From DATLFA01 sp039934635 (GTDB taxonomy: Bacteria > Actinomycetota > Acidimicrobiia > Acidimicrobiales > WLNW01): DNA of 30,446 nucleotides. Position 1 is the first letter of the stretch, and every line of letters starts with the position of its first letter. Location of the stretch: contig JBDTLT010000045.1 of the NCBI GenBank assembly GCA_039934635.1, positions 1 through 30,446 of the forward strand, read 5' to 3'. The translations under genes were made by a program, and so were the position numbers. Positions 23,429 to 30,446 of this stretch are shown in pieces. The notes under the pieces are model-generated. The model was not told where the DNA came from. It ran no database searches and worked only from the letters and a program-made list of their open reading frames with translations.

Positions 23429-25053
23429 TGGTGCCGCGCGGTGGTTTGCTTCGCACGAACGCCGGCATCGCCGCCGGTACCGCGCTCTCGCGCATCACCG
23501 GGTACGGACGCGTGCTGGCGCTGGCGTACCTGATGCAGACGTCGAGTGGCACCGGCGGCAAAGGGTCCCAACTGTCGGCGGCCTATCTGCTGGCGAACAC
23601 CACACCCAACATCATCTACGACCTGATCCTCGGCGGCATCCTCTCGGCCACGCTCGTTCCGTTGTTCACCCAGGCTTTCGAAGACAAGGATTCGGACGCG
23701 GTGAACGCCATCGTCACCACCGCAGCCGCAGCGCTGCTGGCGGTCACCGCGGTCGCGACCCTCGCCGCACCACTGATCATCCGGTTGTACACCGCGGTCC
23801 GGCTCGACCCCGACGTCGACGCCGCCCGCTACCGCAGCGTGAGCACGACCCTCGCGTACTTCTTCCTGCCGCAGATCTTCTTCTACGGAATGGCCGCGAT
23901 CGCGACAGCCTTGCTCAACGCGCGGCGTCACTTCTTCGCGGCCGCGTGGGCGCCCGTGCTCAACAACGTCGTCGTGATCGCCTTGTTGCTACTCGCTCGC
24001 TCGGCCATCGACGAGTTGCCGAGTCTCGAGCTCGTGCAGTCGTCACCGACATTCCGTTGGCTCCTCGGCTTTGGCGCGACCGCCGGCGTCGTGGCGATGG
24101 CGCTCGTGCTGTTGCCCGCGCTCACCAATGCCGGCGTGCGCATCAAACCCCGCCTCGACTGGCGTCACCCTGCGATCAAGAAACTGGTGCGGCTGTCGGG
24201 TTGGACCGCGGGTTACGTCGCCGCCAATCAGATCGCGCTGCTGATCGTGACACAGCTGGCCCAACGCTCCGCGGGCGGGTTCACGGCCTACAGCACGATG
24301 TACATCTTCTTCCAACTCCCCTATGGCCTTTTGGCGGTCACCGTGATGACCACCGTCAGCCCCGAGCTCGCCCGTGACATCTCACATCGCGATCGCGACG
24401 CGTTTCGCCGTCGCGTGCGCGACGGACTCTGGCTGATCGTCCTGCTGATGGTGCCGGCCTCGATCGTCATGGCGAGCTTCGCCGGACCCATCGCGAAACT
24501 CGCCGGTTCGTTCGGCGATATCGAGTCGGCGCCCGGCGTGCTGGCCGCGTTCTCGTGTGGCCTCGTCGGATTCTCGGTGTATCTCTATTTCATGCGGGGC
24601 TTCTATGCCATGCACAACACCAAGACGCCGTTCGTCATCAACATCATCGAAAACGTGCTGAACATCTTCTTCGCGTACGTGCTCGTCGGTCGCTACGGCG
24701 TCAAGGGACTCGCCTGGTCGTTCACCATCGCCTACTTGCTGTCGGCCTTGTTCGCGTATTGGGTGCTGTCGTTGTGGTCAGGCGGGTTGCAAGGCTCGAC
24801 GCTCGCTCGTGGCTTTTCCCGGCTCACACTGGTCGCATCGGGCACGGCGATCGCGGCATGGGCCGCGCGCGACAACATCGTCGGTTCGGGCGCGGCCCTC
24901 TTCGGCCGCCTGGGGTTCGCTTCCGCGATAATCCTCGGGATCTACGTGCTGCTGTTGAAAGCGTTCGGATTGCTCGACTCGGCGCGTGTTCGAACCTTGC
25001 TGCCGGGCAACCGACCGCCTACGGGAGCATCACCAGGTCGTCGCGGTGAATGA
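23428..25053 (+). CDS. murJ: MurJ/MviN family lipid II flippase
   Basis: 541-aa polytopic membrane protein of the MOP superfamily, about 14 helices, that moves lipid II across the membrane for peptidoglycan synthesis. It shows the N-terminal NAGIAAGTALSRITGYGRVL (family: ..G.LVSRI.GF.R), ANTTPNIIYDLILGGILSAT, LVPLF, YFFLPQIFFYGMAAIATALL NAR, LPYGLLAVTVMTTVSPELAR, and FYAMHNTKTPFVI. The start ATG 23428 fits. The last 35 nt overlap the convergent 3' end of proB. Its location between proB and proA, on the opposite strand, is unusual. Confidence 0.93.
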   Translation: MVPRGGLLRTNAGIAAGTALSRITGYGRVLALAYLMQTSSGTGGKGSQLSAAYLLANTTPNIIYDLILGGILSATLVPLFTQAFEDKDSDAVNAIVTTAAAALLAVTAVATLAAPLIIRLYTAVRLDPDVDAARYRSVSTTLAYFFLPQIFFYGMAAIATALLNARRHFFAAAWAPVLNNVVVIALLLLARSAIDELPSLELVQSSPTFRWLLGFGATAGVVAMALVLLPALTNAGVRIKPRLDWRHPAIKKLVRLSGWTAGYVAANQIALLIVTQLAQRSAGGFTAYSTMYIFFQLPYGLLAVTVMTTVSPELARDISHRDRDAFRRRVRDGLWLIVLLMVPASIVMASFAGPIAKLAGSFGDIESAPGVLAAFSCGLVGFSVYLYFMRGFYAMHNTKTPFVINIIENVLNIFFAYVLVGRYGVKGLAWSFTIAYLLSALFAYWVLSLWSGGLQGSTLARGFSRLTLVASGTAIAAWAARDNIVGSGAALFGRLGFASAIILGIYVLLLKAFGLLDSARVRTLLPGNRPPTGASPGRRGE

Positions 25054-26137
25054 CTTCGGGCGCCGCGCCCTCGGGTAGCTGCGCAGTGCGCTTGCCCGCC
25101 ATCATCGTCAGCTCGACCGAAGAACAACGCACCAGACCCTTGGCGAATATCGCGCCGTCGGGCGTGCGCACTTCGACCGCGTCACCGGCATCGAAGCGCC
25201 CGTCGATGGCAACCACGCCGGCGGCCAGCAACGAATGCCCGCCGCCGGCCAGCGCGCGGCGAGCCCCGGCGTCGACAGTGACCTGCCCGGCCGCACCCAC
25301 CGCGAAGGCAATCCACAACTTGCGCGCCGGCAACCGGTGCGGCTTGGGAATGACCGTCGTGCCGACGCCGGCTACTCCGTTGAGCGCGTCGAGCAAGACG
25401 TTGTCACGCTGCGCGCTGGCGATCACCGAACGCACGCCGGACCACGCGGCGATCTTGGCTGCCGCCAGTTTCGATGCCATGCCGCCGCTGCCGCGCGCCG
25501 AGCCCGCGCCACCGGCCATCGCCTCGAGTTGATGATCGAACTCGACGATCTCCTCGATCAACGACGCAGTCGCGTCGCGTCGGGGGTCGGCAGTGAGCAC
25601 TCCAACCGTGTCGGTCAGCAACACCATGAGGTCGGCATCGATGAGATGCGCCACGAGCGCGGAAAGGCGATCGTTGTCGCCAAAGCGAATTTCGTCGTCG
25701 GCAATCGCATCATTCTCGTTGACCACCGGCACGACGCCGAGCTCGAGCAGCCGCTGCATCGTCGAGCGCGCGTGTAGGTATTGGCTGCGCACCATGAAGT
25801 CGAGCGGTGCCAGCAACACTTGGCCGCCGACGAGATCGTGGCGGCGCAACTCGGCTTTGTAGGCACCGATGAGGCTGCCCTGACCGACCGCGGACACCGC
25901 TTGCAGGGTCACCGAGTCGCGCGGCCGCTTGTCGCCGCCGAGACCGAGCTCGGGCAGGCCCGCGGCGATCGCACCGGAAGTGACGATGACGCATTGATGG
26001 CCCAGCGTGCGCAATTCGGCCACTTCGCGACAGAGCTTTTCGATGGCACTGTGGGCGATCACGCCCTGGGCGTCGGTGATCGACGACGAACCGATCTTGG
26101 CAACGATCTTGCGGGATACGCCCGCGGCGCGACTCAT
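25019..26137 (-). CDS. proB: Glutamate 5-kinase
   Basis: 372-aa ProB, which phosphorylates glutamate in the first step of proline synthesis. The amino-acid kinase domain has VAKIGSSSIT, VTSGAIAAG, VVPVVNENDAIADDEIRFGD, LLTDTVGVLTADPR and GSGGMASKLAAAKIA. A C-terminal PUA domain (about 275-360) is complete, with GAIFAKGLVRCSSVEL. The ATG at 26137 overlaps the obgE TGA as ATGA, and GAGGA lies upstream, so it is translated together with obgE. Confidence 0.96.
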   Translation of the reverse strand: MSRAAGVSRKIVAKIGSSSITDAQGVIAHSAIEKLCREVAELRTLGHQCVIVTSGAIAAGLPELGLGGDKRPRDSVTLQAVSAVGQGSLIGAYKAELRRHDLVGGQVLLAPLDFMVRSQYLHARSTMQRLLELGVVPVVNENDAIADDEIRFGDNDRLSALVAHLIDADLMVLLTDTVGVLTADPRRDATASLIEEIVEFDHQLEAMAGGAGSARGSGGMASKLAAAKIAAWSGVRSVIASAQRDNVLLDALNGVAGVGTTVIPKPHRLPARKLWIAFAVGAAGQVTVDAGARRALAGGGHSLLAAGVVAIDGRFDAGDAVEVRTPDGAIFAKGLVRCSSVELTMMAGKRTAQLPEGAAPEVIHRDDLVMLP

Positions 26138-27375
26138 AGGTCCTCTTCGTACTCGAATTCGAACTCGCCGACGCGCACCACATCACCCGAACGCGCGCCC
26201 GCCCGGATGAGCTCGCGCTCGACGCCGAGCGACTTCAACCGGTGGCGCACGTACTCGAGCGCGTCGGAGTTGGTCAGATCGGATACGCGTACCGCGCGCT
26301 CGGCCGCGCGGCCGTGGACGACGAACGAGCCGTCGATCTCACGGGTGACCGCGACCGTCTCGCCTTCGGGTCGCCGTATGACGATGCCCTCACGCGACTC
26401 GGTTGTCACGCGTGCGGCGCGCACGAGATCGCCGAGCTGGCCCGTGACCTGCGGAAGATTCTCACCGGTGACCGCCGACATGTAGAGGCCGTCGAAGTCG
26501 TGCAGGATGCCGGAGATGTCGGCCCGTGACCCGACCACGAGGCGCGGCCGCTCCATGAGATCGGGCCGGTACGCCTCGAGTTCGTGTAAGAGCACCTTGA
26601 GCTGTTGTGCAGGACTCGTGTCGTCGACCATCGCAAGGTCGAGCAGTACGAGTAACACGCGTGCCCGCTCGATGTGGCGCAAGAATCGGTGACCGAGTCC
26701 GCGACCTTCGCTCGCACCTTCGATCAATCCGGGAATGTCGGCAACCACATACTCGAAGCCGTCGTCGAGGCGCACGACACCCAAGTGGGGTTCGAGCGTC
26801 GTGAATGGGTAGTCCGCGATCTTCGGCTTGGCCGCAGACACGCGCGAGATGAACGTGCTCTTGCCGACGTTGGGATAGCCCACGATGGCGACATCGGCCA
26901 TGAGCTTGAGCTCGAGTCGTAGCCACCGTTGCTCGCCGTATTCGCCTTGCTCGGCAAAGGCCGGCGCCCGGCGACGGTTCGACATGAAGCGCGCGTTGCC
27001 GCGACCTCCGAGACCGGCGCGCGCCGCGAGGAACCGATCACCGTGATGCACGAGGTCCGCGAGCACGCTGCCGTCGTCGTCGAAGATGACCGTGCCCTCG
27101 GGGACGGGGACCATCAAGTCGTCGGCGCTCGCTCCGTGCATGTTCTTGCCCTGGCCGTGTTTGCCGTTGCCCGCGCGACGATGCGGATGATCACGGAACG
27201 CCAGCAGCGACGCGACGTTGTGATCCGCGACCAACCAGACGTCGCCGCCCTTCGCGCCGTCGCCGCCGTCGGGACCGCCGCGCGGTACGTGAGCCTCACG
27301 GCGAAACGAGATCGACCCCGCGCCACCGTCGCCACCGCGCACATTGATTCGACATTCGTCGACGAAACCCGACAC
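26134..27375 (-). CDS. obgE: Obg family GTPase CgtA/ObgE
   Basis: 413-aa ribosome-assembly and stress GTPase. The glycine-rich Obg fold spans about 1-158 (VRGGDGGAGSISFRREAHVP, GGDGAKGGDVWL). In the G domain, G1 is GYPNVGKST (166-174), G2 TT (192-193) and G3 DIPG (213-216). The G4 motif, normally NKxD, reads GSRAD. G5 lies in SAVTGEN. The C-terminal OCT (DUF1967) domain is present and ends in GEFEFEYEEDL. The GTG at 27375 fits homologue starts (MSGFVDECRINV). There is no SD, but TAGCCT is 7 nt upstream. The rplU-rpmA genes that usually precede obgE are not here; tad genes are. Confidence 0.95.
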   Translation of the reverse strand: MSGFVDECRINVRGGDGGAGSISFRREAHVPRGGPDGGDGAKGGDVWLVADHNVASLLAFRDHPHRRAGNGKHGQGKNMHGASADDLMVPVPEGTVIFDDDGSVLADLVHHGDRFLAARAGLGGRGNARFMSNRRRAPAFAEQGEYGEQRWLRLELKLMADVAIVGYPNVGKSTFISRVSAAKPKIADYPFTTLEPHLGVVRLDDGFEYVVADIPGLIEGASEGRGLGHRFLRHIERARVLLVLLDLAMVDDTSPAQQLKVLLHELEAYRPDLMERPRLVVGSRADISGILHDFDGLYMSAVTGENLPQVTGQLGDLVRAARVTTESREGIVIRRPEGETVAVTREIDGSFVVHGRAAERAVRVSDLTNSDALEYVRHRLKSLGVERELIRAGARSGDVVRVGEFEFEYEEDL

Positions 27376-27388
27376 CGCCCGCAGGCTA
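27375..27388 (-). promoter_or_regulatory. Candidate leaderless -10 element of obgE
   Basis: TAGCCT (minus, 27388-27383), the same hexamer as at moxR, ends 7 nt before the GTG of obgE. No SD is present. It lies in the 71-bp gap after the TadG-like gene, which gives obgE its own promoter. Confidence 0.5.
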
Positions 27389-27446
27389 CTGGCGGGCTCC
27401 ACACATCGGCCGCGATAATCCGCTGCTTGCCCAACGAAGGCGGATG

Positions 27447-29171
27447 TTATGCGATGACGCGTACCGGATCGCCCGAGACCCTCACGACATAGGTGGTGCG
27501 GTCGGTCGGCGTTGCCGGTGGATCGCCCGGCAGGGGCAATGAGAGGCCGGTGAATCGATAACGGATCTTCCACCAGCAATCGGTCGAGCAGTTGTACCCG
27601 GCCGGCAGGGTGATCGCGACGTCGAGCCACAGCCCGTTGTAGATCGCGCCGCCGGCATCACGGGTCGTGATGCTGCACGGGGTTCCAGCCGTCGTCGAGC
27701 TGCTGCGCGCACCGTAGCTACACGACGGCGCCAATTCGCCGATGATGGTCCCGGTGCACGGGTCGGTCACGTTGGCTCCCGCAAGGCCCGCGTTGTCCGG
27801 CCCGACGAAGTCCAAAATGTACGTGCCCTCTGGGCCATCGCCCGGATCGAACAACGAAACGGTCAACCGCTTGCCCCGGTTGTTCACGGGGATCTCCGCC
27901 AAGTAGAACGCTGACTCGGTGCTCGTCGATGGATTGCCCGAGCAGTCGGTGCCGCGTGGATTGGTGAACACCGACATCGTCGACAGCGCGTAAACGCGAG
28001 TCTGACCGACGCCCGAAGCGATACTGGCCTTGATGGAGAACTGGTTCGTGCCCTCACCGGCATCGGTTACACCGGGGATGTTGCTGCTCTTGACTTGCAG
28101 TGGGAAGATGCCGCCGTTGTTGTCGGTGATGGTCACCGAGCACAGCGTCTGCCATTGGTCTTTGTAGGTCGCCGACGACGCGTTCGGGGCGAGCACCAAC
28201 CAGCAGGCATAGTTACCCGAGGGCCAAGCGTTGACCGCACCCGTGTAGTTCGGACCAATCGCGGACCCGAACGGCAACGGCGGATTGTTCTCGTTGTTCA
28301 GCGGCGACAGATCCTGATCGAGCAATTGGAAGCTGGTCGTCGCGCCAGGCATGTTCGTGCCGGGCAAGTCGTAGCGGTCGGTCGGATCCATCGGACTGCA
28401 CGGAGTCGTGTCGAACGCGGTCAACTTGGGCCGGCACAGGTTGTCGTTGTTGTAGTTGCCGGCGTCGTACAGCTGCACGGTCAACGTGCGACCGGCATTG
28501 CCCGCAGGCACCTCGATGCCGTAGAAGTAGCCGGTCGGTCGATAGTCGGTGTTCGGTGTCGTGCAGGGAATGGTGGGCACCGTCTCGGCGCACTTCGCTG
28601 CGTACGGATCACCACCGCGCTTCGTGTAGTAGGGCGCGCCGATCGATGCCCAGAAGTTCGGTTGCGCGCCGCTGACCGTCGGATCATTGCCGTATTTGCT
28701 GATCGGACTGCCGAGCGGGATCGGCTTGATGTACTCCGACAAGCTCGATCGGATGATGACCACTTTGCTGTTGTCGAGCAACTGCGAGAACAAGCGGCCG
28801 GCACTGTTGTCGGTGGCAGTGACGCGAAGACGCTCGGTGGTCGGCGCGTCGATCTGCACCGTCCAGTGCGGCGTGCCGTCGGCGAGCAGCTTCGTGTCGT
28901 CGATGCCGTTCTGCACGAGGATCTTCTTCGCCTCGATATCGGCCTTGGGCTTGTCGGGTAGCCATACCACGCCGGCCAGCGATGCCGCATCGACCGTGCG
29001 CTGAAGCCGCGCTGCCGTCGAGTACCAATAGCCGACGTCTGCCGCGAACGCCGCCATCGCGAACAGTGGGATGGCCAAGAAGAGCGTCAAGATCGCGACG
29101 TAGCCGCGCTCGCGCCGCCCGAAGAACAACACGCGGTTCTGTGGGGACGTTGTTCGATGTCGGCGACGCAT
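27447..29171 (-). CDS. TadG-like pilus-assembly protein with large extracellular region
   Basis: 574 aa. The N-terminus has the TadE/TadG pattern: basic RRERG, a hydrophobic helix (YVAILTLFLAIPLFAMAAFA, about 24-44), then ADVGYWYSTAARLQRTVDAA, as in TadG-type proteins of Flp/Tad pilus systems. Unlike the two TadE-like neighbours, there is no Glu at +5 after the RRERG glycine. The remaining ~500 residues are exported, with many Cys, Asn, Thr and Pro, and hold two similar segments (215-238 and 422-444; see findings). I do not recognise a domain there. ATG 29171 is chosen; a GTG at 29177 overlaps the upstream TGA as GTGA and is equally plausible. Last gene of the tad cluster. Confidence 0.75.
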   Translation of the reverse strand: MRRRHRTTSPQNRVLFFGRRERGYVAILTLFLAIPLFAMAAFAADVGYWYSTAARLQRTVDAASLAGVVWLPDKPKADIEAKKILVQNGIDDTKLLADGTPHWTVQIDAPTTERLRVTATDNSAGRLFSQLLDNSKVVIIRSSLSEYIKPIPLGSPISKYGNDPTVSGAQPNFWASIGAPYYTKRGGDPYAAKCAETVPTIPCTTPNTDYRPTGYFYGIEVPAGNAGRTLTVQLYDAGNYNNDNLCRPKLTAFDTTPCSPMDPTDRYDLPGTNMPGATTSFQLLDQDLSPLNNENNPPLPFGSAIGPNYTGAVNAWPSGNYACWLVLAPNASSATYKDQWQTLCSVTITDNNGGIFPLQVKSSNIPGVTDAGEGTNQFSIKASIASGVGQTRVYALSTMSVFTNPRGTDCSGNPSTSTESAFYLAEIPVNNRGKRLTVSLFDPGDGPEGTYILDFVGPDNAGLAGANVTDPCTGTIIGELAPSCSYGARSSSTTAGTPCSITTRDAGGAIYNGLWLDVAITLPAGYNCSTDCWWKIRYRFTGLSLPLPGDPPATPTDRTTYVVRVSGDPVRVIA

Positions 29172-29173
29172 GT

Positions 29174-29794
29174 TCACACCACTTCTGGTTCGAGTCGCAT
29201 CACGGCTCGGTCGGTAATCGTCATTTGCGCAAAGGGGAACAGCTTCGTGCGCGACGTGTATCTGATCGACAGCCACACCCCGATCTCGGTGGCCGGCAAC
29301 GCGCCGGACATCGGTCGCACACGCGACGTGGGACAGAACTTCGCCTGTAGGCCACCGACACAGCTCGTGAAGCTGCTTGCCGGCGCGGTGAAGATCTCAC
29401 TCGCCGAATACACGTTGCAGTCGTCGAGGTAGCCGTGCAGTGCCTCGGCTGCGGGCAGCAGGCAGTTCGGGTTGGTCGGGTTGCCGTTCACATCGGCCTT
29501 GAAGACGACCACGCGGTCGACTTGCGCCTGCGGGATCGAGCCGAGAGCGCCGCGCAACGTGATGATGCCTTGGTAGTCCGCATCGACCGACGTGCCCGCG
29601 TTTGCGATCACGCGTGTCGTCCCGCGAACTGCGCTGTTGACCGTCAGCTTGTCGCGATAGGCAAAGCCGACATCGACGATCGAAAACGCCAGGATCGCCA
29701 AGAGTTGCACGCACACCGCCGCTTCGAGGAGGACAACTCCTCGTTCGCGCCGTCGTCGCGCCGGATCGATCTTGCGAGGTCGTACGCGCCGCAT
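29174..29794 (-). CDS. TadE-like pseudopilin
   Basis: 206 aa. The basic leader ending RRRRERG (Gly19) is followed by a hydrophobic helix with Glu24 at position +5 after the glycine (VVLLEAAVCVQLLAILAFSI), the layout of a prepilin processed by a type IV prepilin peptidase. Then come AYRDKLTVNSAVRGTTRVIA, typical of TadE, and an exported domain with four Cys (111, 126, 145, 154). The C-terminus (MTITDRAVMRLEPEV) also fits TadE. The ATG at 29794 directly follows the TAG of the upstream TadE-like gene (TAGATG). It is a paralogue of that gene. Confidence 0.85.
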   Translation of the reverse strand: MRRVRPRKIDPARRRRERGVVLLEAAVCVQLLAILAFSIVDVGFAYRDKLTVNSAVRGTTRVIANAGTSVDADYQGIITLRGALGSIPQAQVDRVVVFKADVNGNPTNPNCLLPAAEALHGYLDDCNVYSASEIFTAPASSFTSCVGGLQAKFCPTSRVRPMSGALPATEIGVWLSIRYTSRTKLFPFAQMTITDRAVMRLEPEVV

Positions 29795-30409
29795 CTAAAC
29801 CGACGTCCTTGGTTCGATCCGCACGACGCTCGTGTCGCGGATCATCACGCTCGCGCCGAAGAATCCGGTCACGTAGCGATGTCGCATTTCGACGTACACA
29901 CCGACGTACCCGAGCGCGCTCATGCGCGTGTCGCGGTAGTACGGGGGGCCGGCCGGCGAGATGGGCCCATACGGGCAGAACCGCTTGTCGGGAGACGAGG
30001 CGGCGCAGGTGAAGTCGGTGACCGGCCGGGCGAGATCCGCCACGGTGTACACATTGCACACGCCGTCGACCGAGGTGCCGGCCTTACACGTGGCGGACGG
30101 CCGGTCGCTCGTGCTCGTGGCCTTGAAGATCACGATGCGCTGGATGTCCGCGCGGTCCGCGGCAGCGGCCGACTGGTTGATCGTCTGGAGGATGCGCCAA
30201 TCGGCGTCGATGTCGTTGCCCGACGCCGCGGCGGTGCGGGCACCGTCGCGAGTGGCGTTGGTGATCGTCAAGTGATCACGGAACAAGATGCCCATTTCGA
30301 TGACGCCGAAGAGCAGCGCGAAGAAGAGCGGCGAGACGAGCGCCGCTTCCGTCATGGCCGCGCCCCGACTGCGTCGGCACCCGATCTGTCCTCTGCGTTT
30401 GCGTCTCAC
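29795..30409 (-). CDS. TadE-like pseudopilin
   Basis: 204 aa. The leader ends CRRSRG (Gly16), with Glu21 at +5 in AAMTEAALVSPLFFALLFGV, matching prepilin-peptidase-processed TadE proteins, then RDHLTITNATRDGARTAAAS, a strong TadE signature. The exported part carries Cys108, 118, 135 and 145, with CNVYT and KRFCP segments matching the paralogue downstream. The GTG at 30409 has a GAGGAG SD and overlaps the stop of the upstream, edge-truncated gene as GTGA, so it belongs to a longer tad operon entering from the right. Confidence 0.87.
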   Translation of the reverse strand: MRRKRRGQIGCRRSRGAAMTEAALVSPLFFALLFGVIEMGILFRDHLTITNATRDGARTAAASGNDIDADWRILQTINQSAAAADRADIQRIVIFKATSTSDRPSATCKAGTSVDGVCNVYTVADLARPVTDFTCAASSPDKRFCPYGPISPAGPPYYRDTRMSALGYVGVYVEMRHRYVTGFFGASVMIRDTSVVRIEPRTSV

Positions 30410-30446
30410 GCGGACTCCTCGAACATTTCCCCGCTCTTATCGGCAT
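30406..30446 (-). CDS. 3' tip of an upstream gene (unrecognised)
   Basis: The last 12 codons and stop of a minus-strand gene that enters from beyond the right edge. The frame reads ADKSGEMFEESA and stops with a TGA at 30408-30406 that overlaps the TadE GTG by 4 nt. This overlap and the shared operon are the only support. It may be another tad gene, but the residues do not identify it. Confidence 0.4.
   Translation of the reverse strand, partial: ADKSGEMFEESA

Noticed and set aside
1..30446. Search for CRISPR, IS ends, tRNA/rRNA, toxin-antitoxin or phage genes
   Set aside because: No repeat-spacer pattern, transposase, cloverleaf or phage-type frame was seen on either strand.

Overview
The window is compact, GC-rich bacterial DNA that I read as Actinomycetota, most likely class Acidimicrobiia. 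The reasons are the obgE-proB-proA ... nadD-(LytR_C protein)-rsfS-leuS gene order, a class II DAHP synthase, Tad pilus genes, frequent GTG starts, and many starts without a Shine-Dalgarno (SD) sequence that instead have a TANNNT hexamer 6-8 nt upstream. The class-level placement is inference. I see no tRNA, rRNA, CRISPR array, insertion sequence or prophage.

Left part (1-5800) is a catabolic or secondary-metabolism neighbourhood. It holds an edge-truncated gene, two short-chain dehydrogenases, a berberine-bridge-type FAD oxidase, a MOSC-domain protein, a family III CoA-transferase and a SnoaL/NTF2-like protein. Their order suggests oxidation and CoA-linked breakdown of a small organic or lipid-like substrate, which cannot be named. 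Region 5797-9088 holds an ECF-type sigma factor translationally coupled to a one-helix membrane protein with PD40-like repeats, then an SRPBCC gene coupled to an MFS transporter. At 9106-9270 lies a decayed EAL (c-di-GMP phosphodiesterase) fragment.

Region 9298-10692 is a small, apparently self-regulated operon of VOC protein, ArsR repressor and SRPBCC/AHSA1 protein. It starts at a consensus TTGACA box followed by a dense nest of TGAGAAA half-sites. From 10704 onward the content is mostly housekeeping: leuS on the plus strand; rsfS, a degenerate LCP/LytR_C membrane protein and nadD on the minus strand; then, on the plus strand, a short group-2-like sigma factor with a structured leader and class II DAHP synthase.

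Region 18520-23376 (minus) runs proA, moxR, a CoxE-type VWA gene and a DUF4349 lipoprotein. murJ (plus) sits between proB and proA in opposite orientation. obgE and proB (minus) are coupled. The right end (27447-30446, minus) is a tad-type cluster: the 3' tip of an unknown gene, two paralogous TadE-like pseudopilins with four matching cysteines, and a large TadG-like protein with an apparent internal domain duplication.

The most notable signals are the repeated leaderless-promoter pattern at six housekeeping starts, the multi-palindrome operator of the ArsR operon, the possible attenuator before the sigma gene, the EAL relic, and the cysteine-bearing TadE/TadG proteins. I found no clear evidence of a wholly new multi-gene system.
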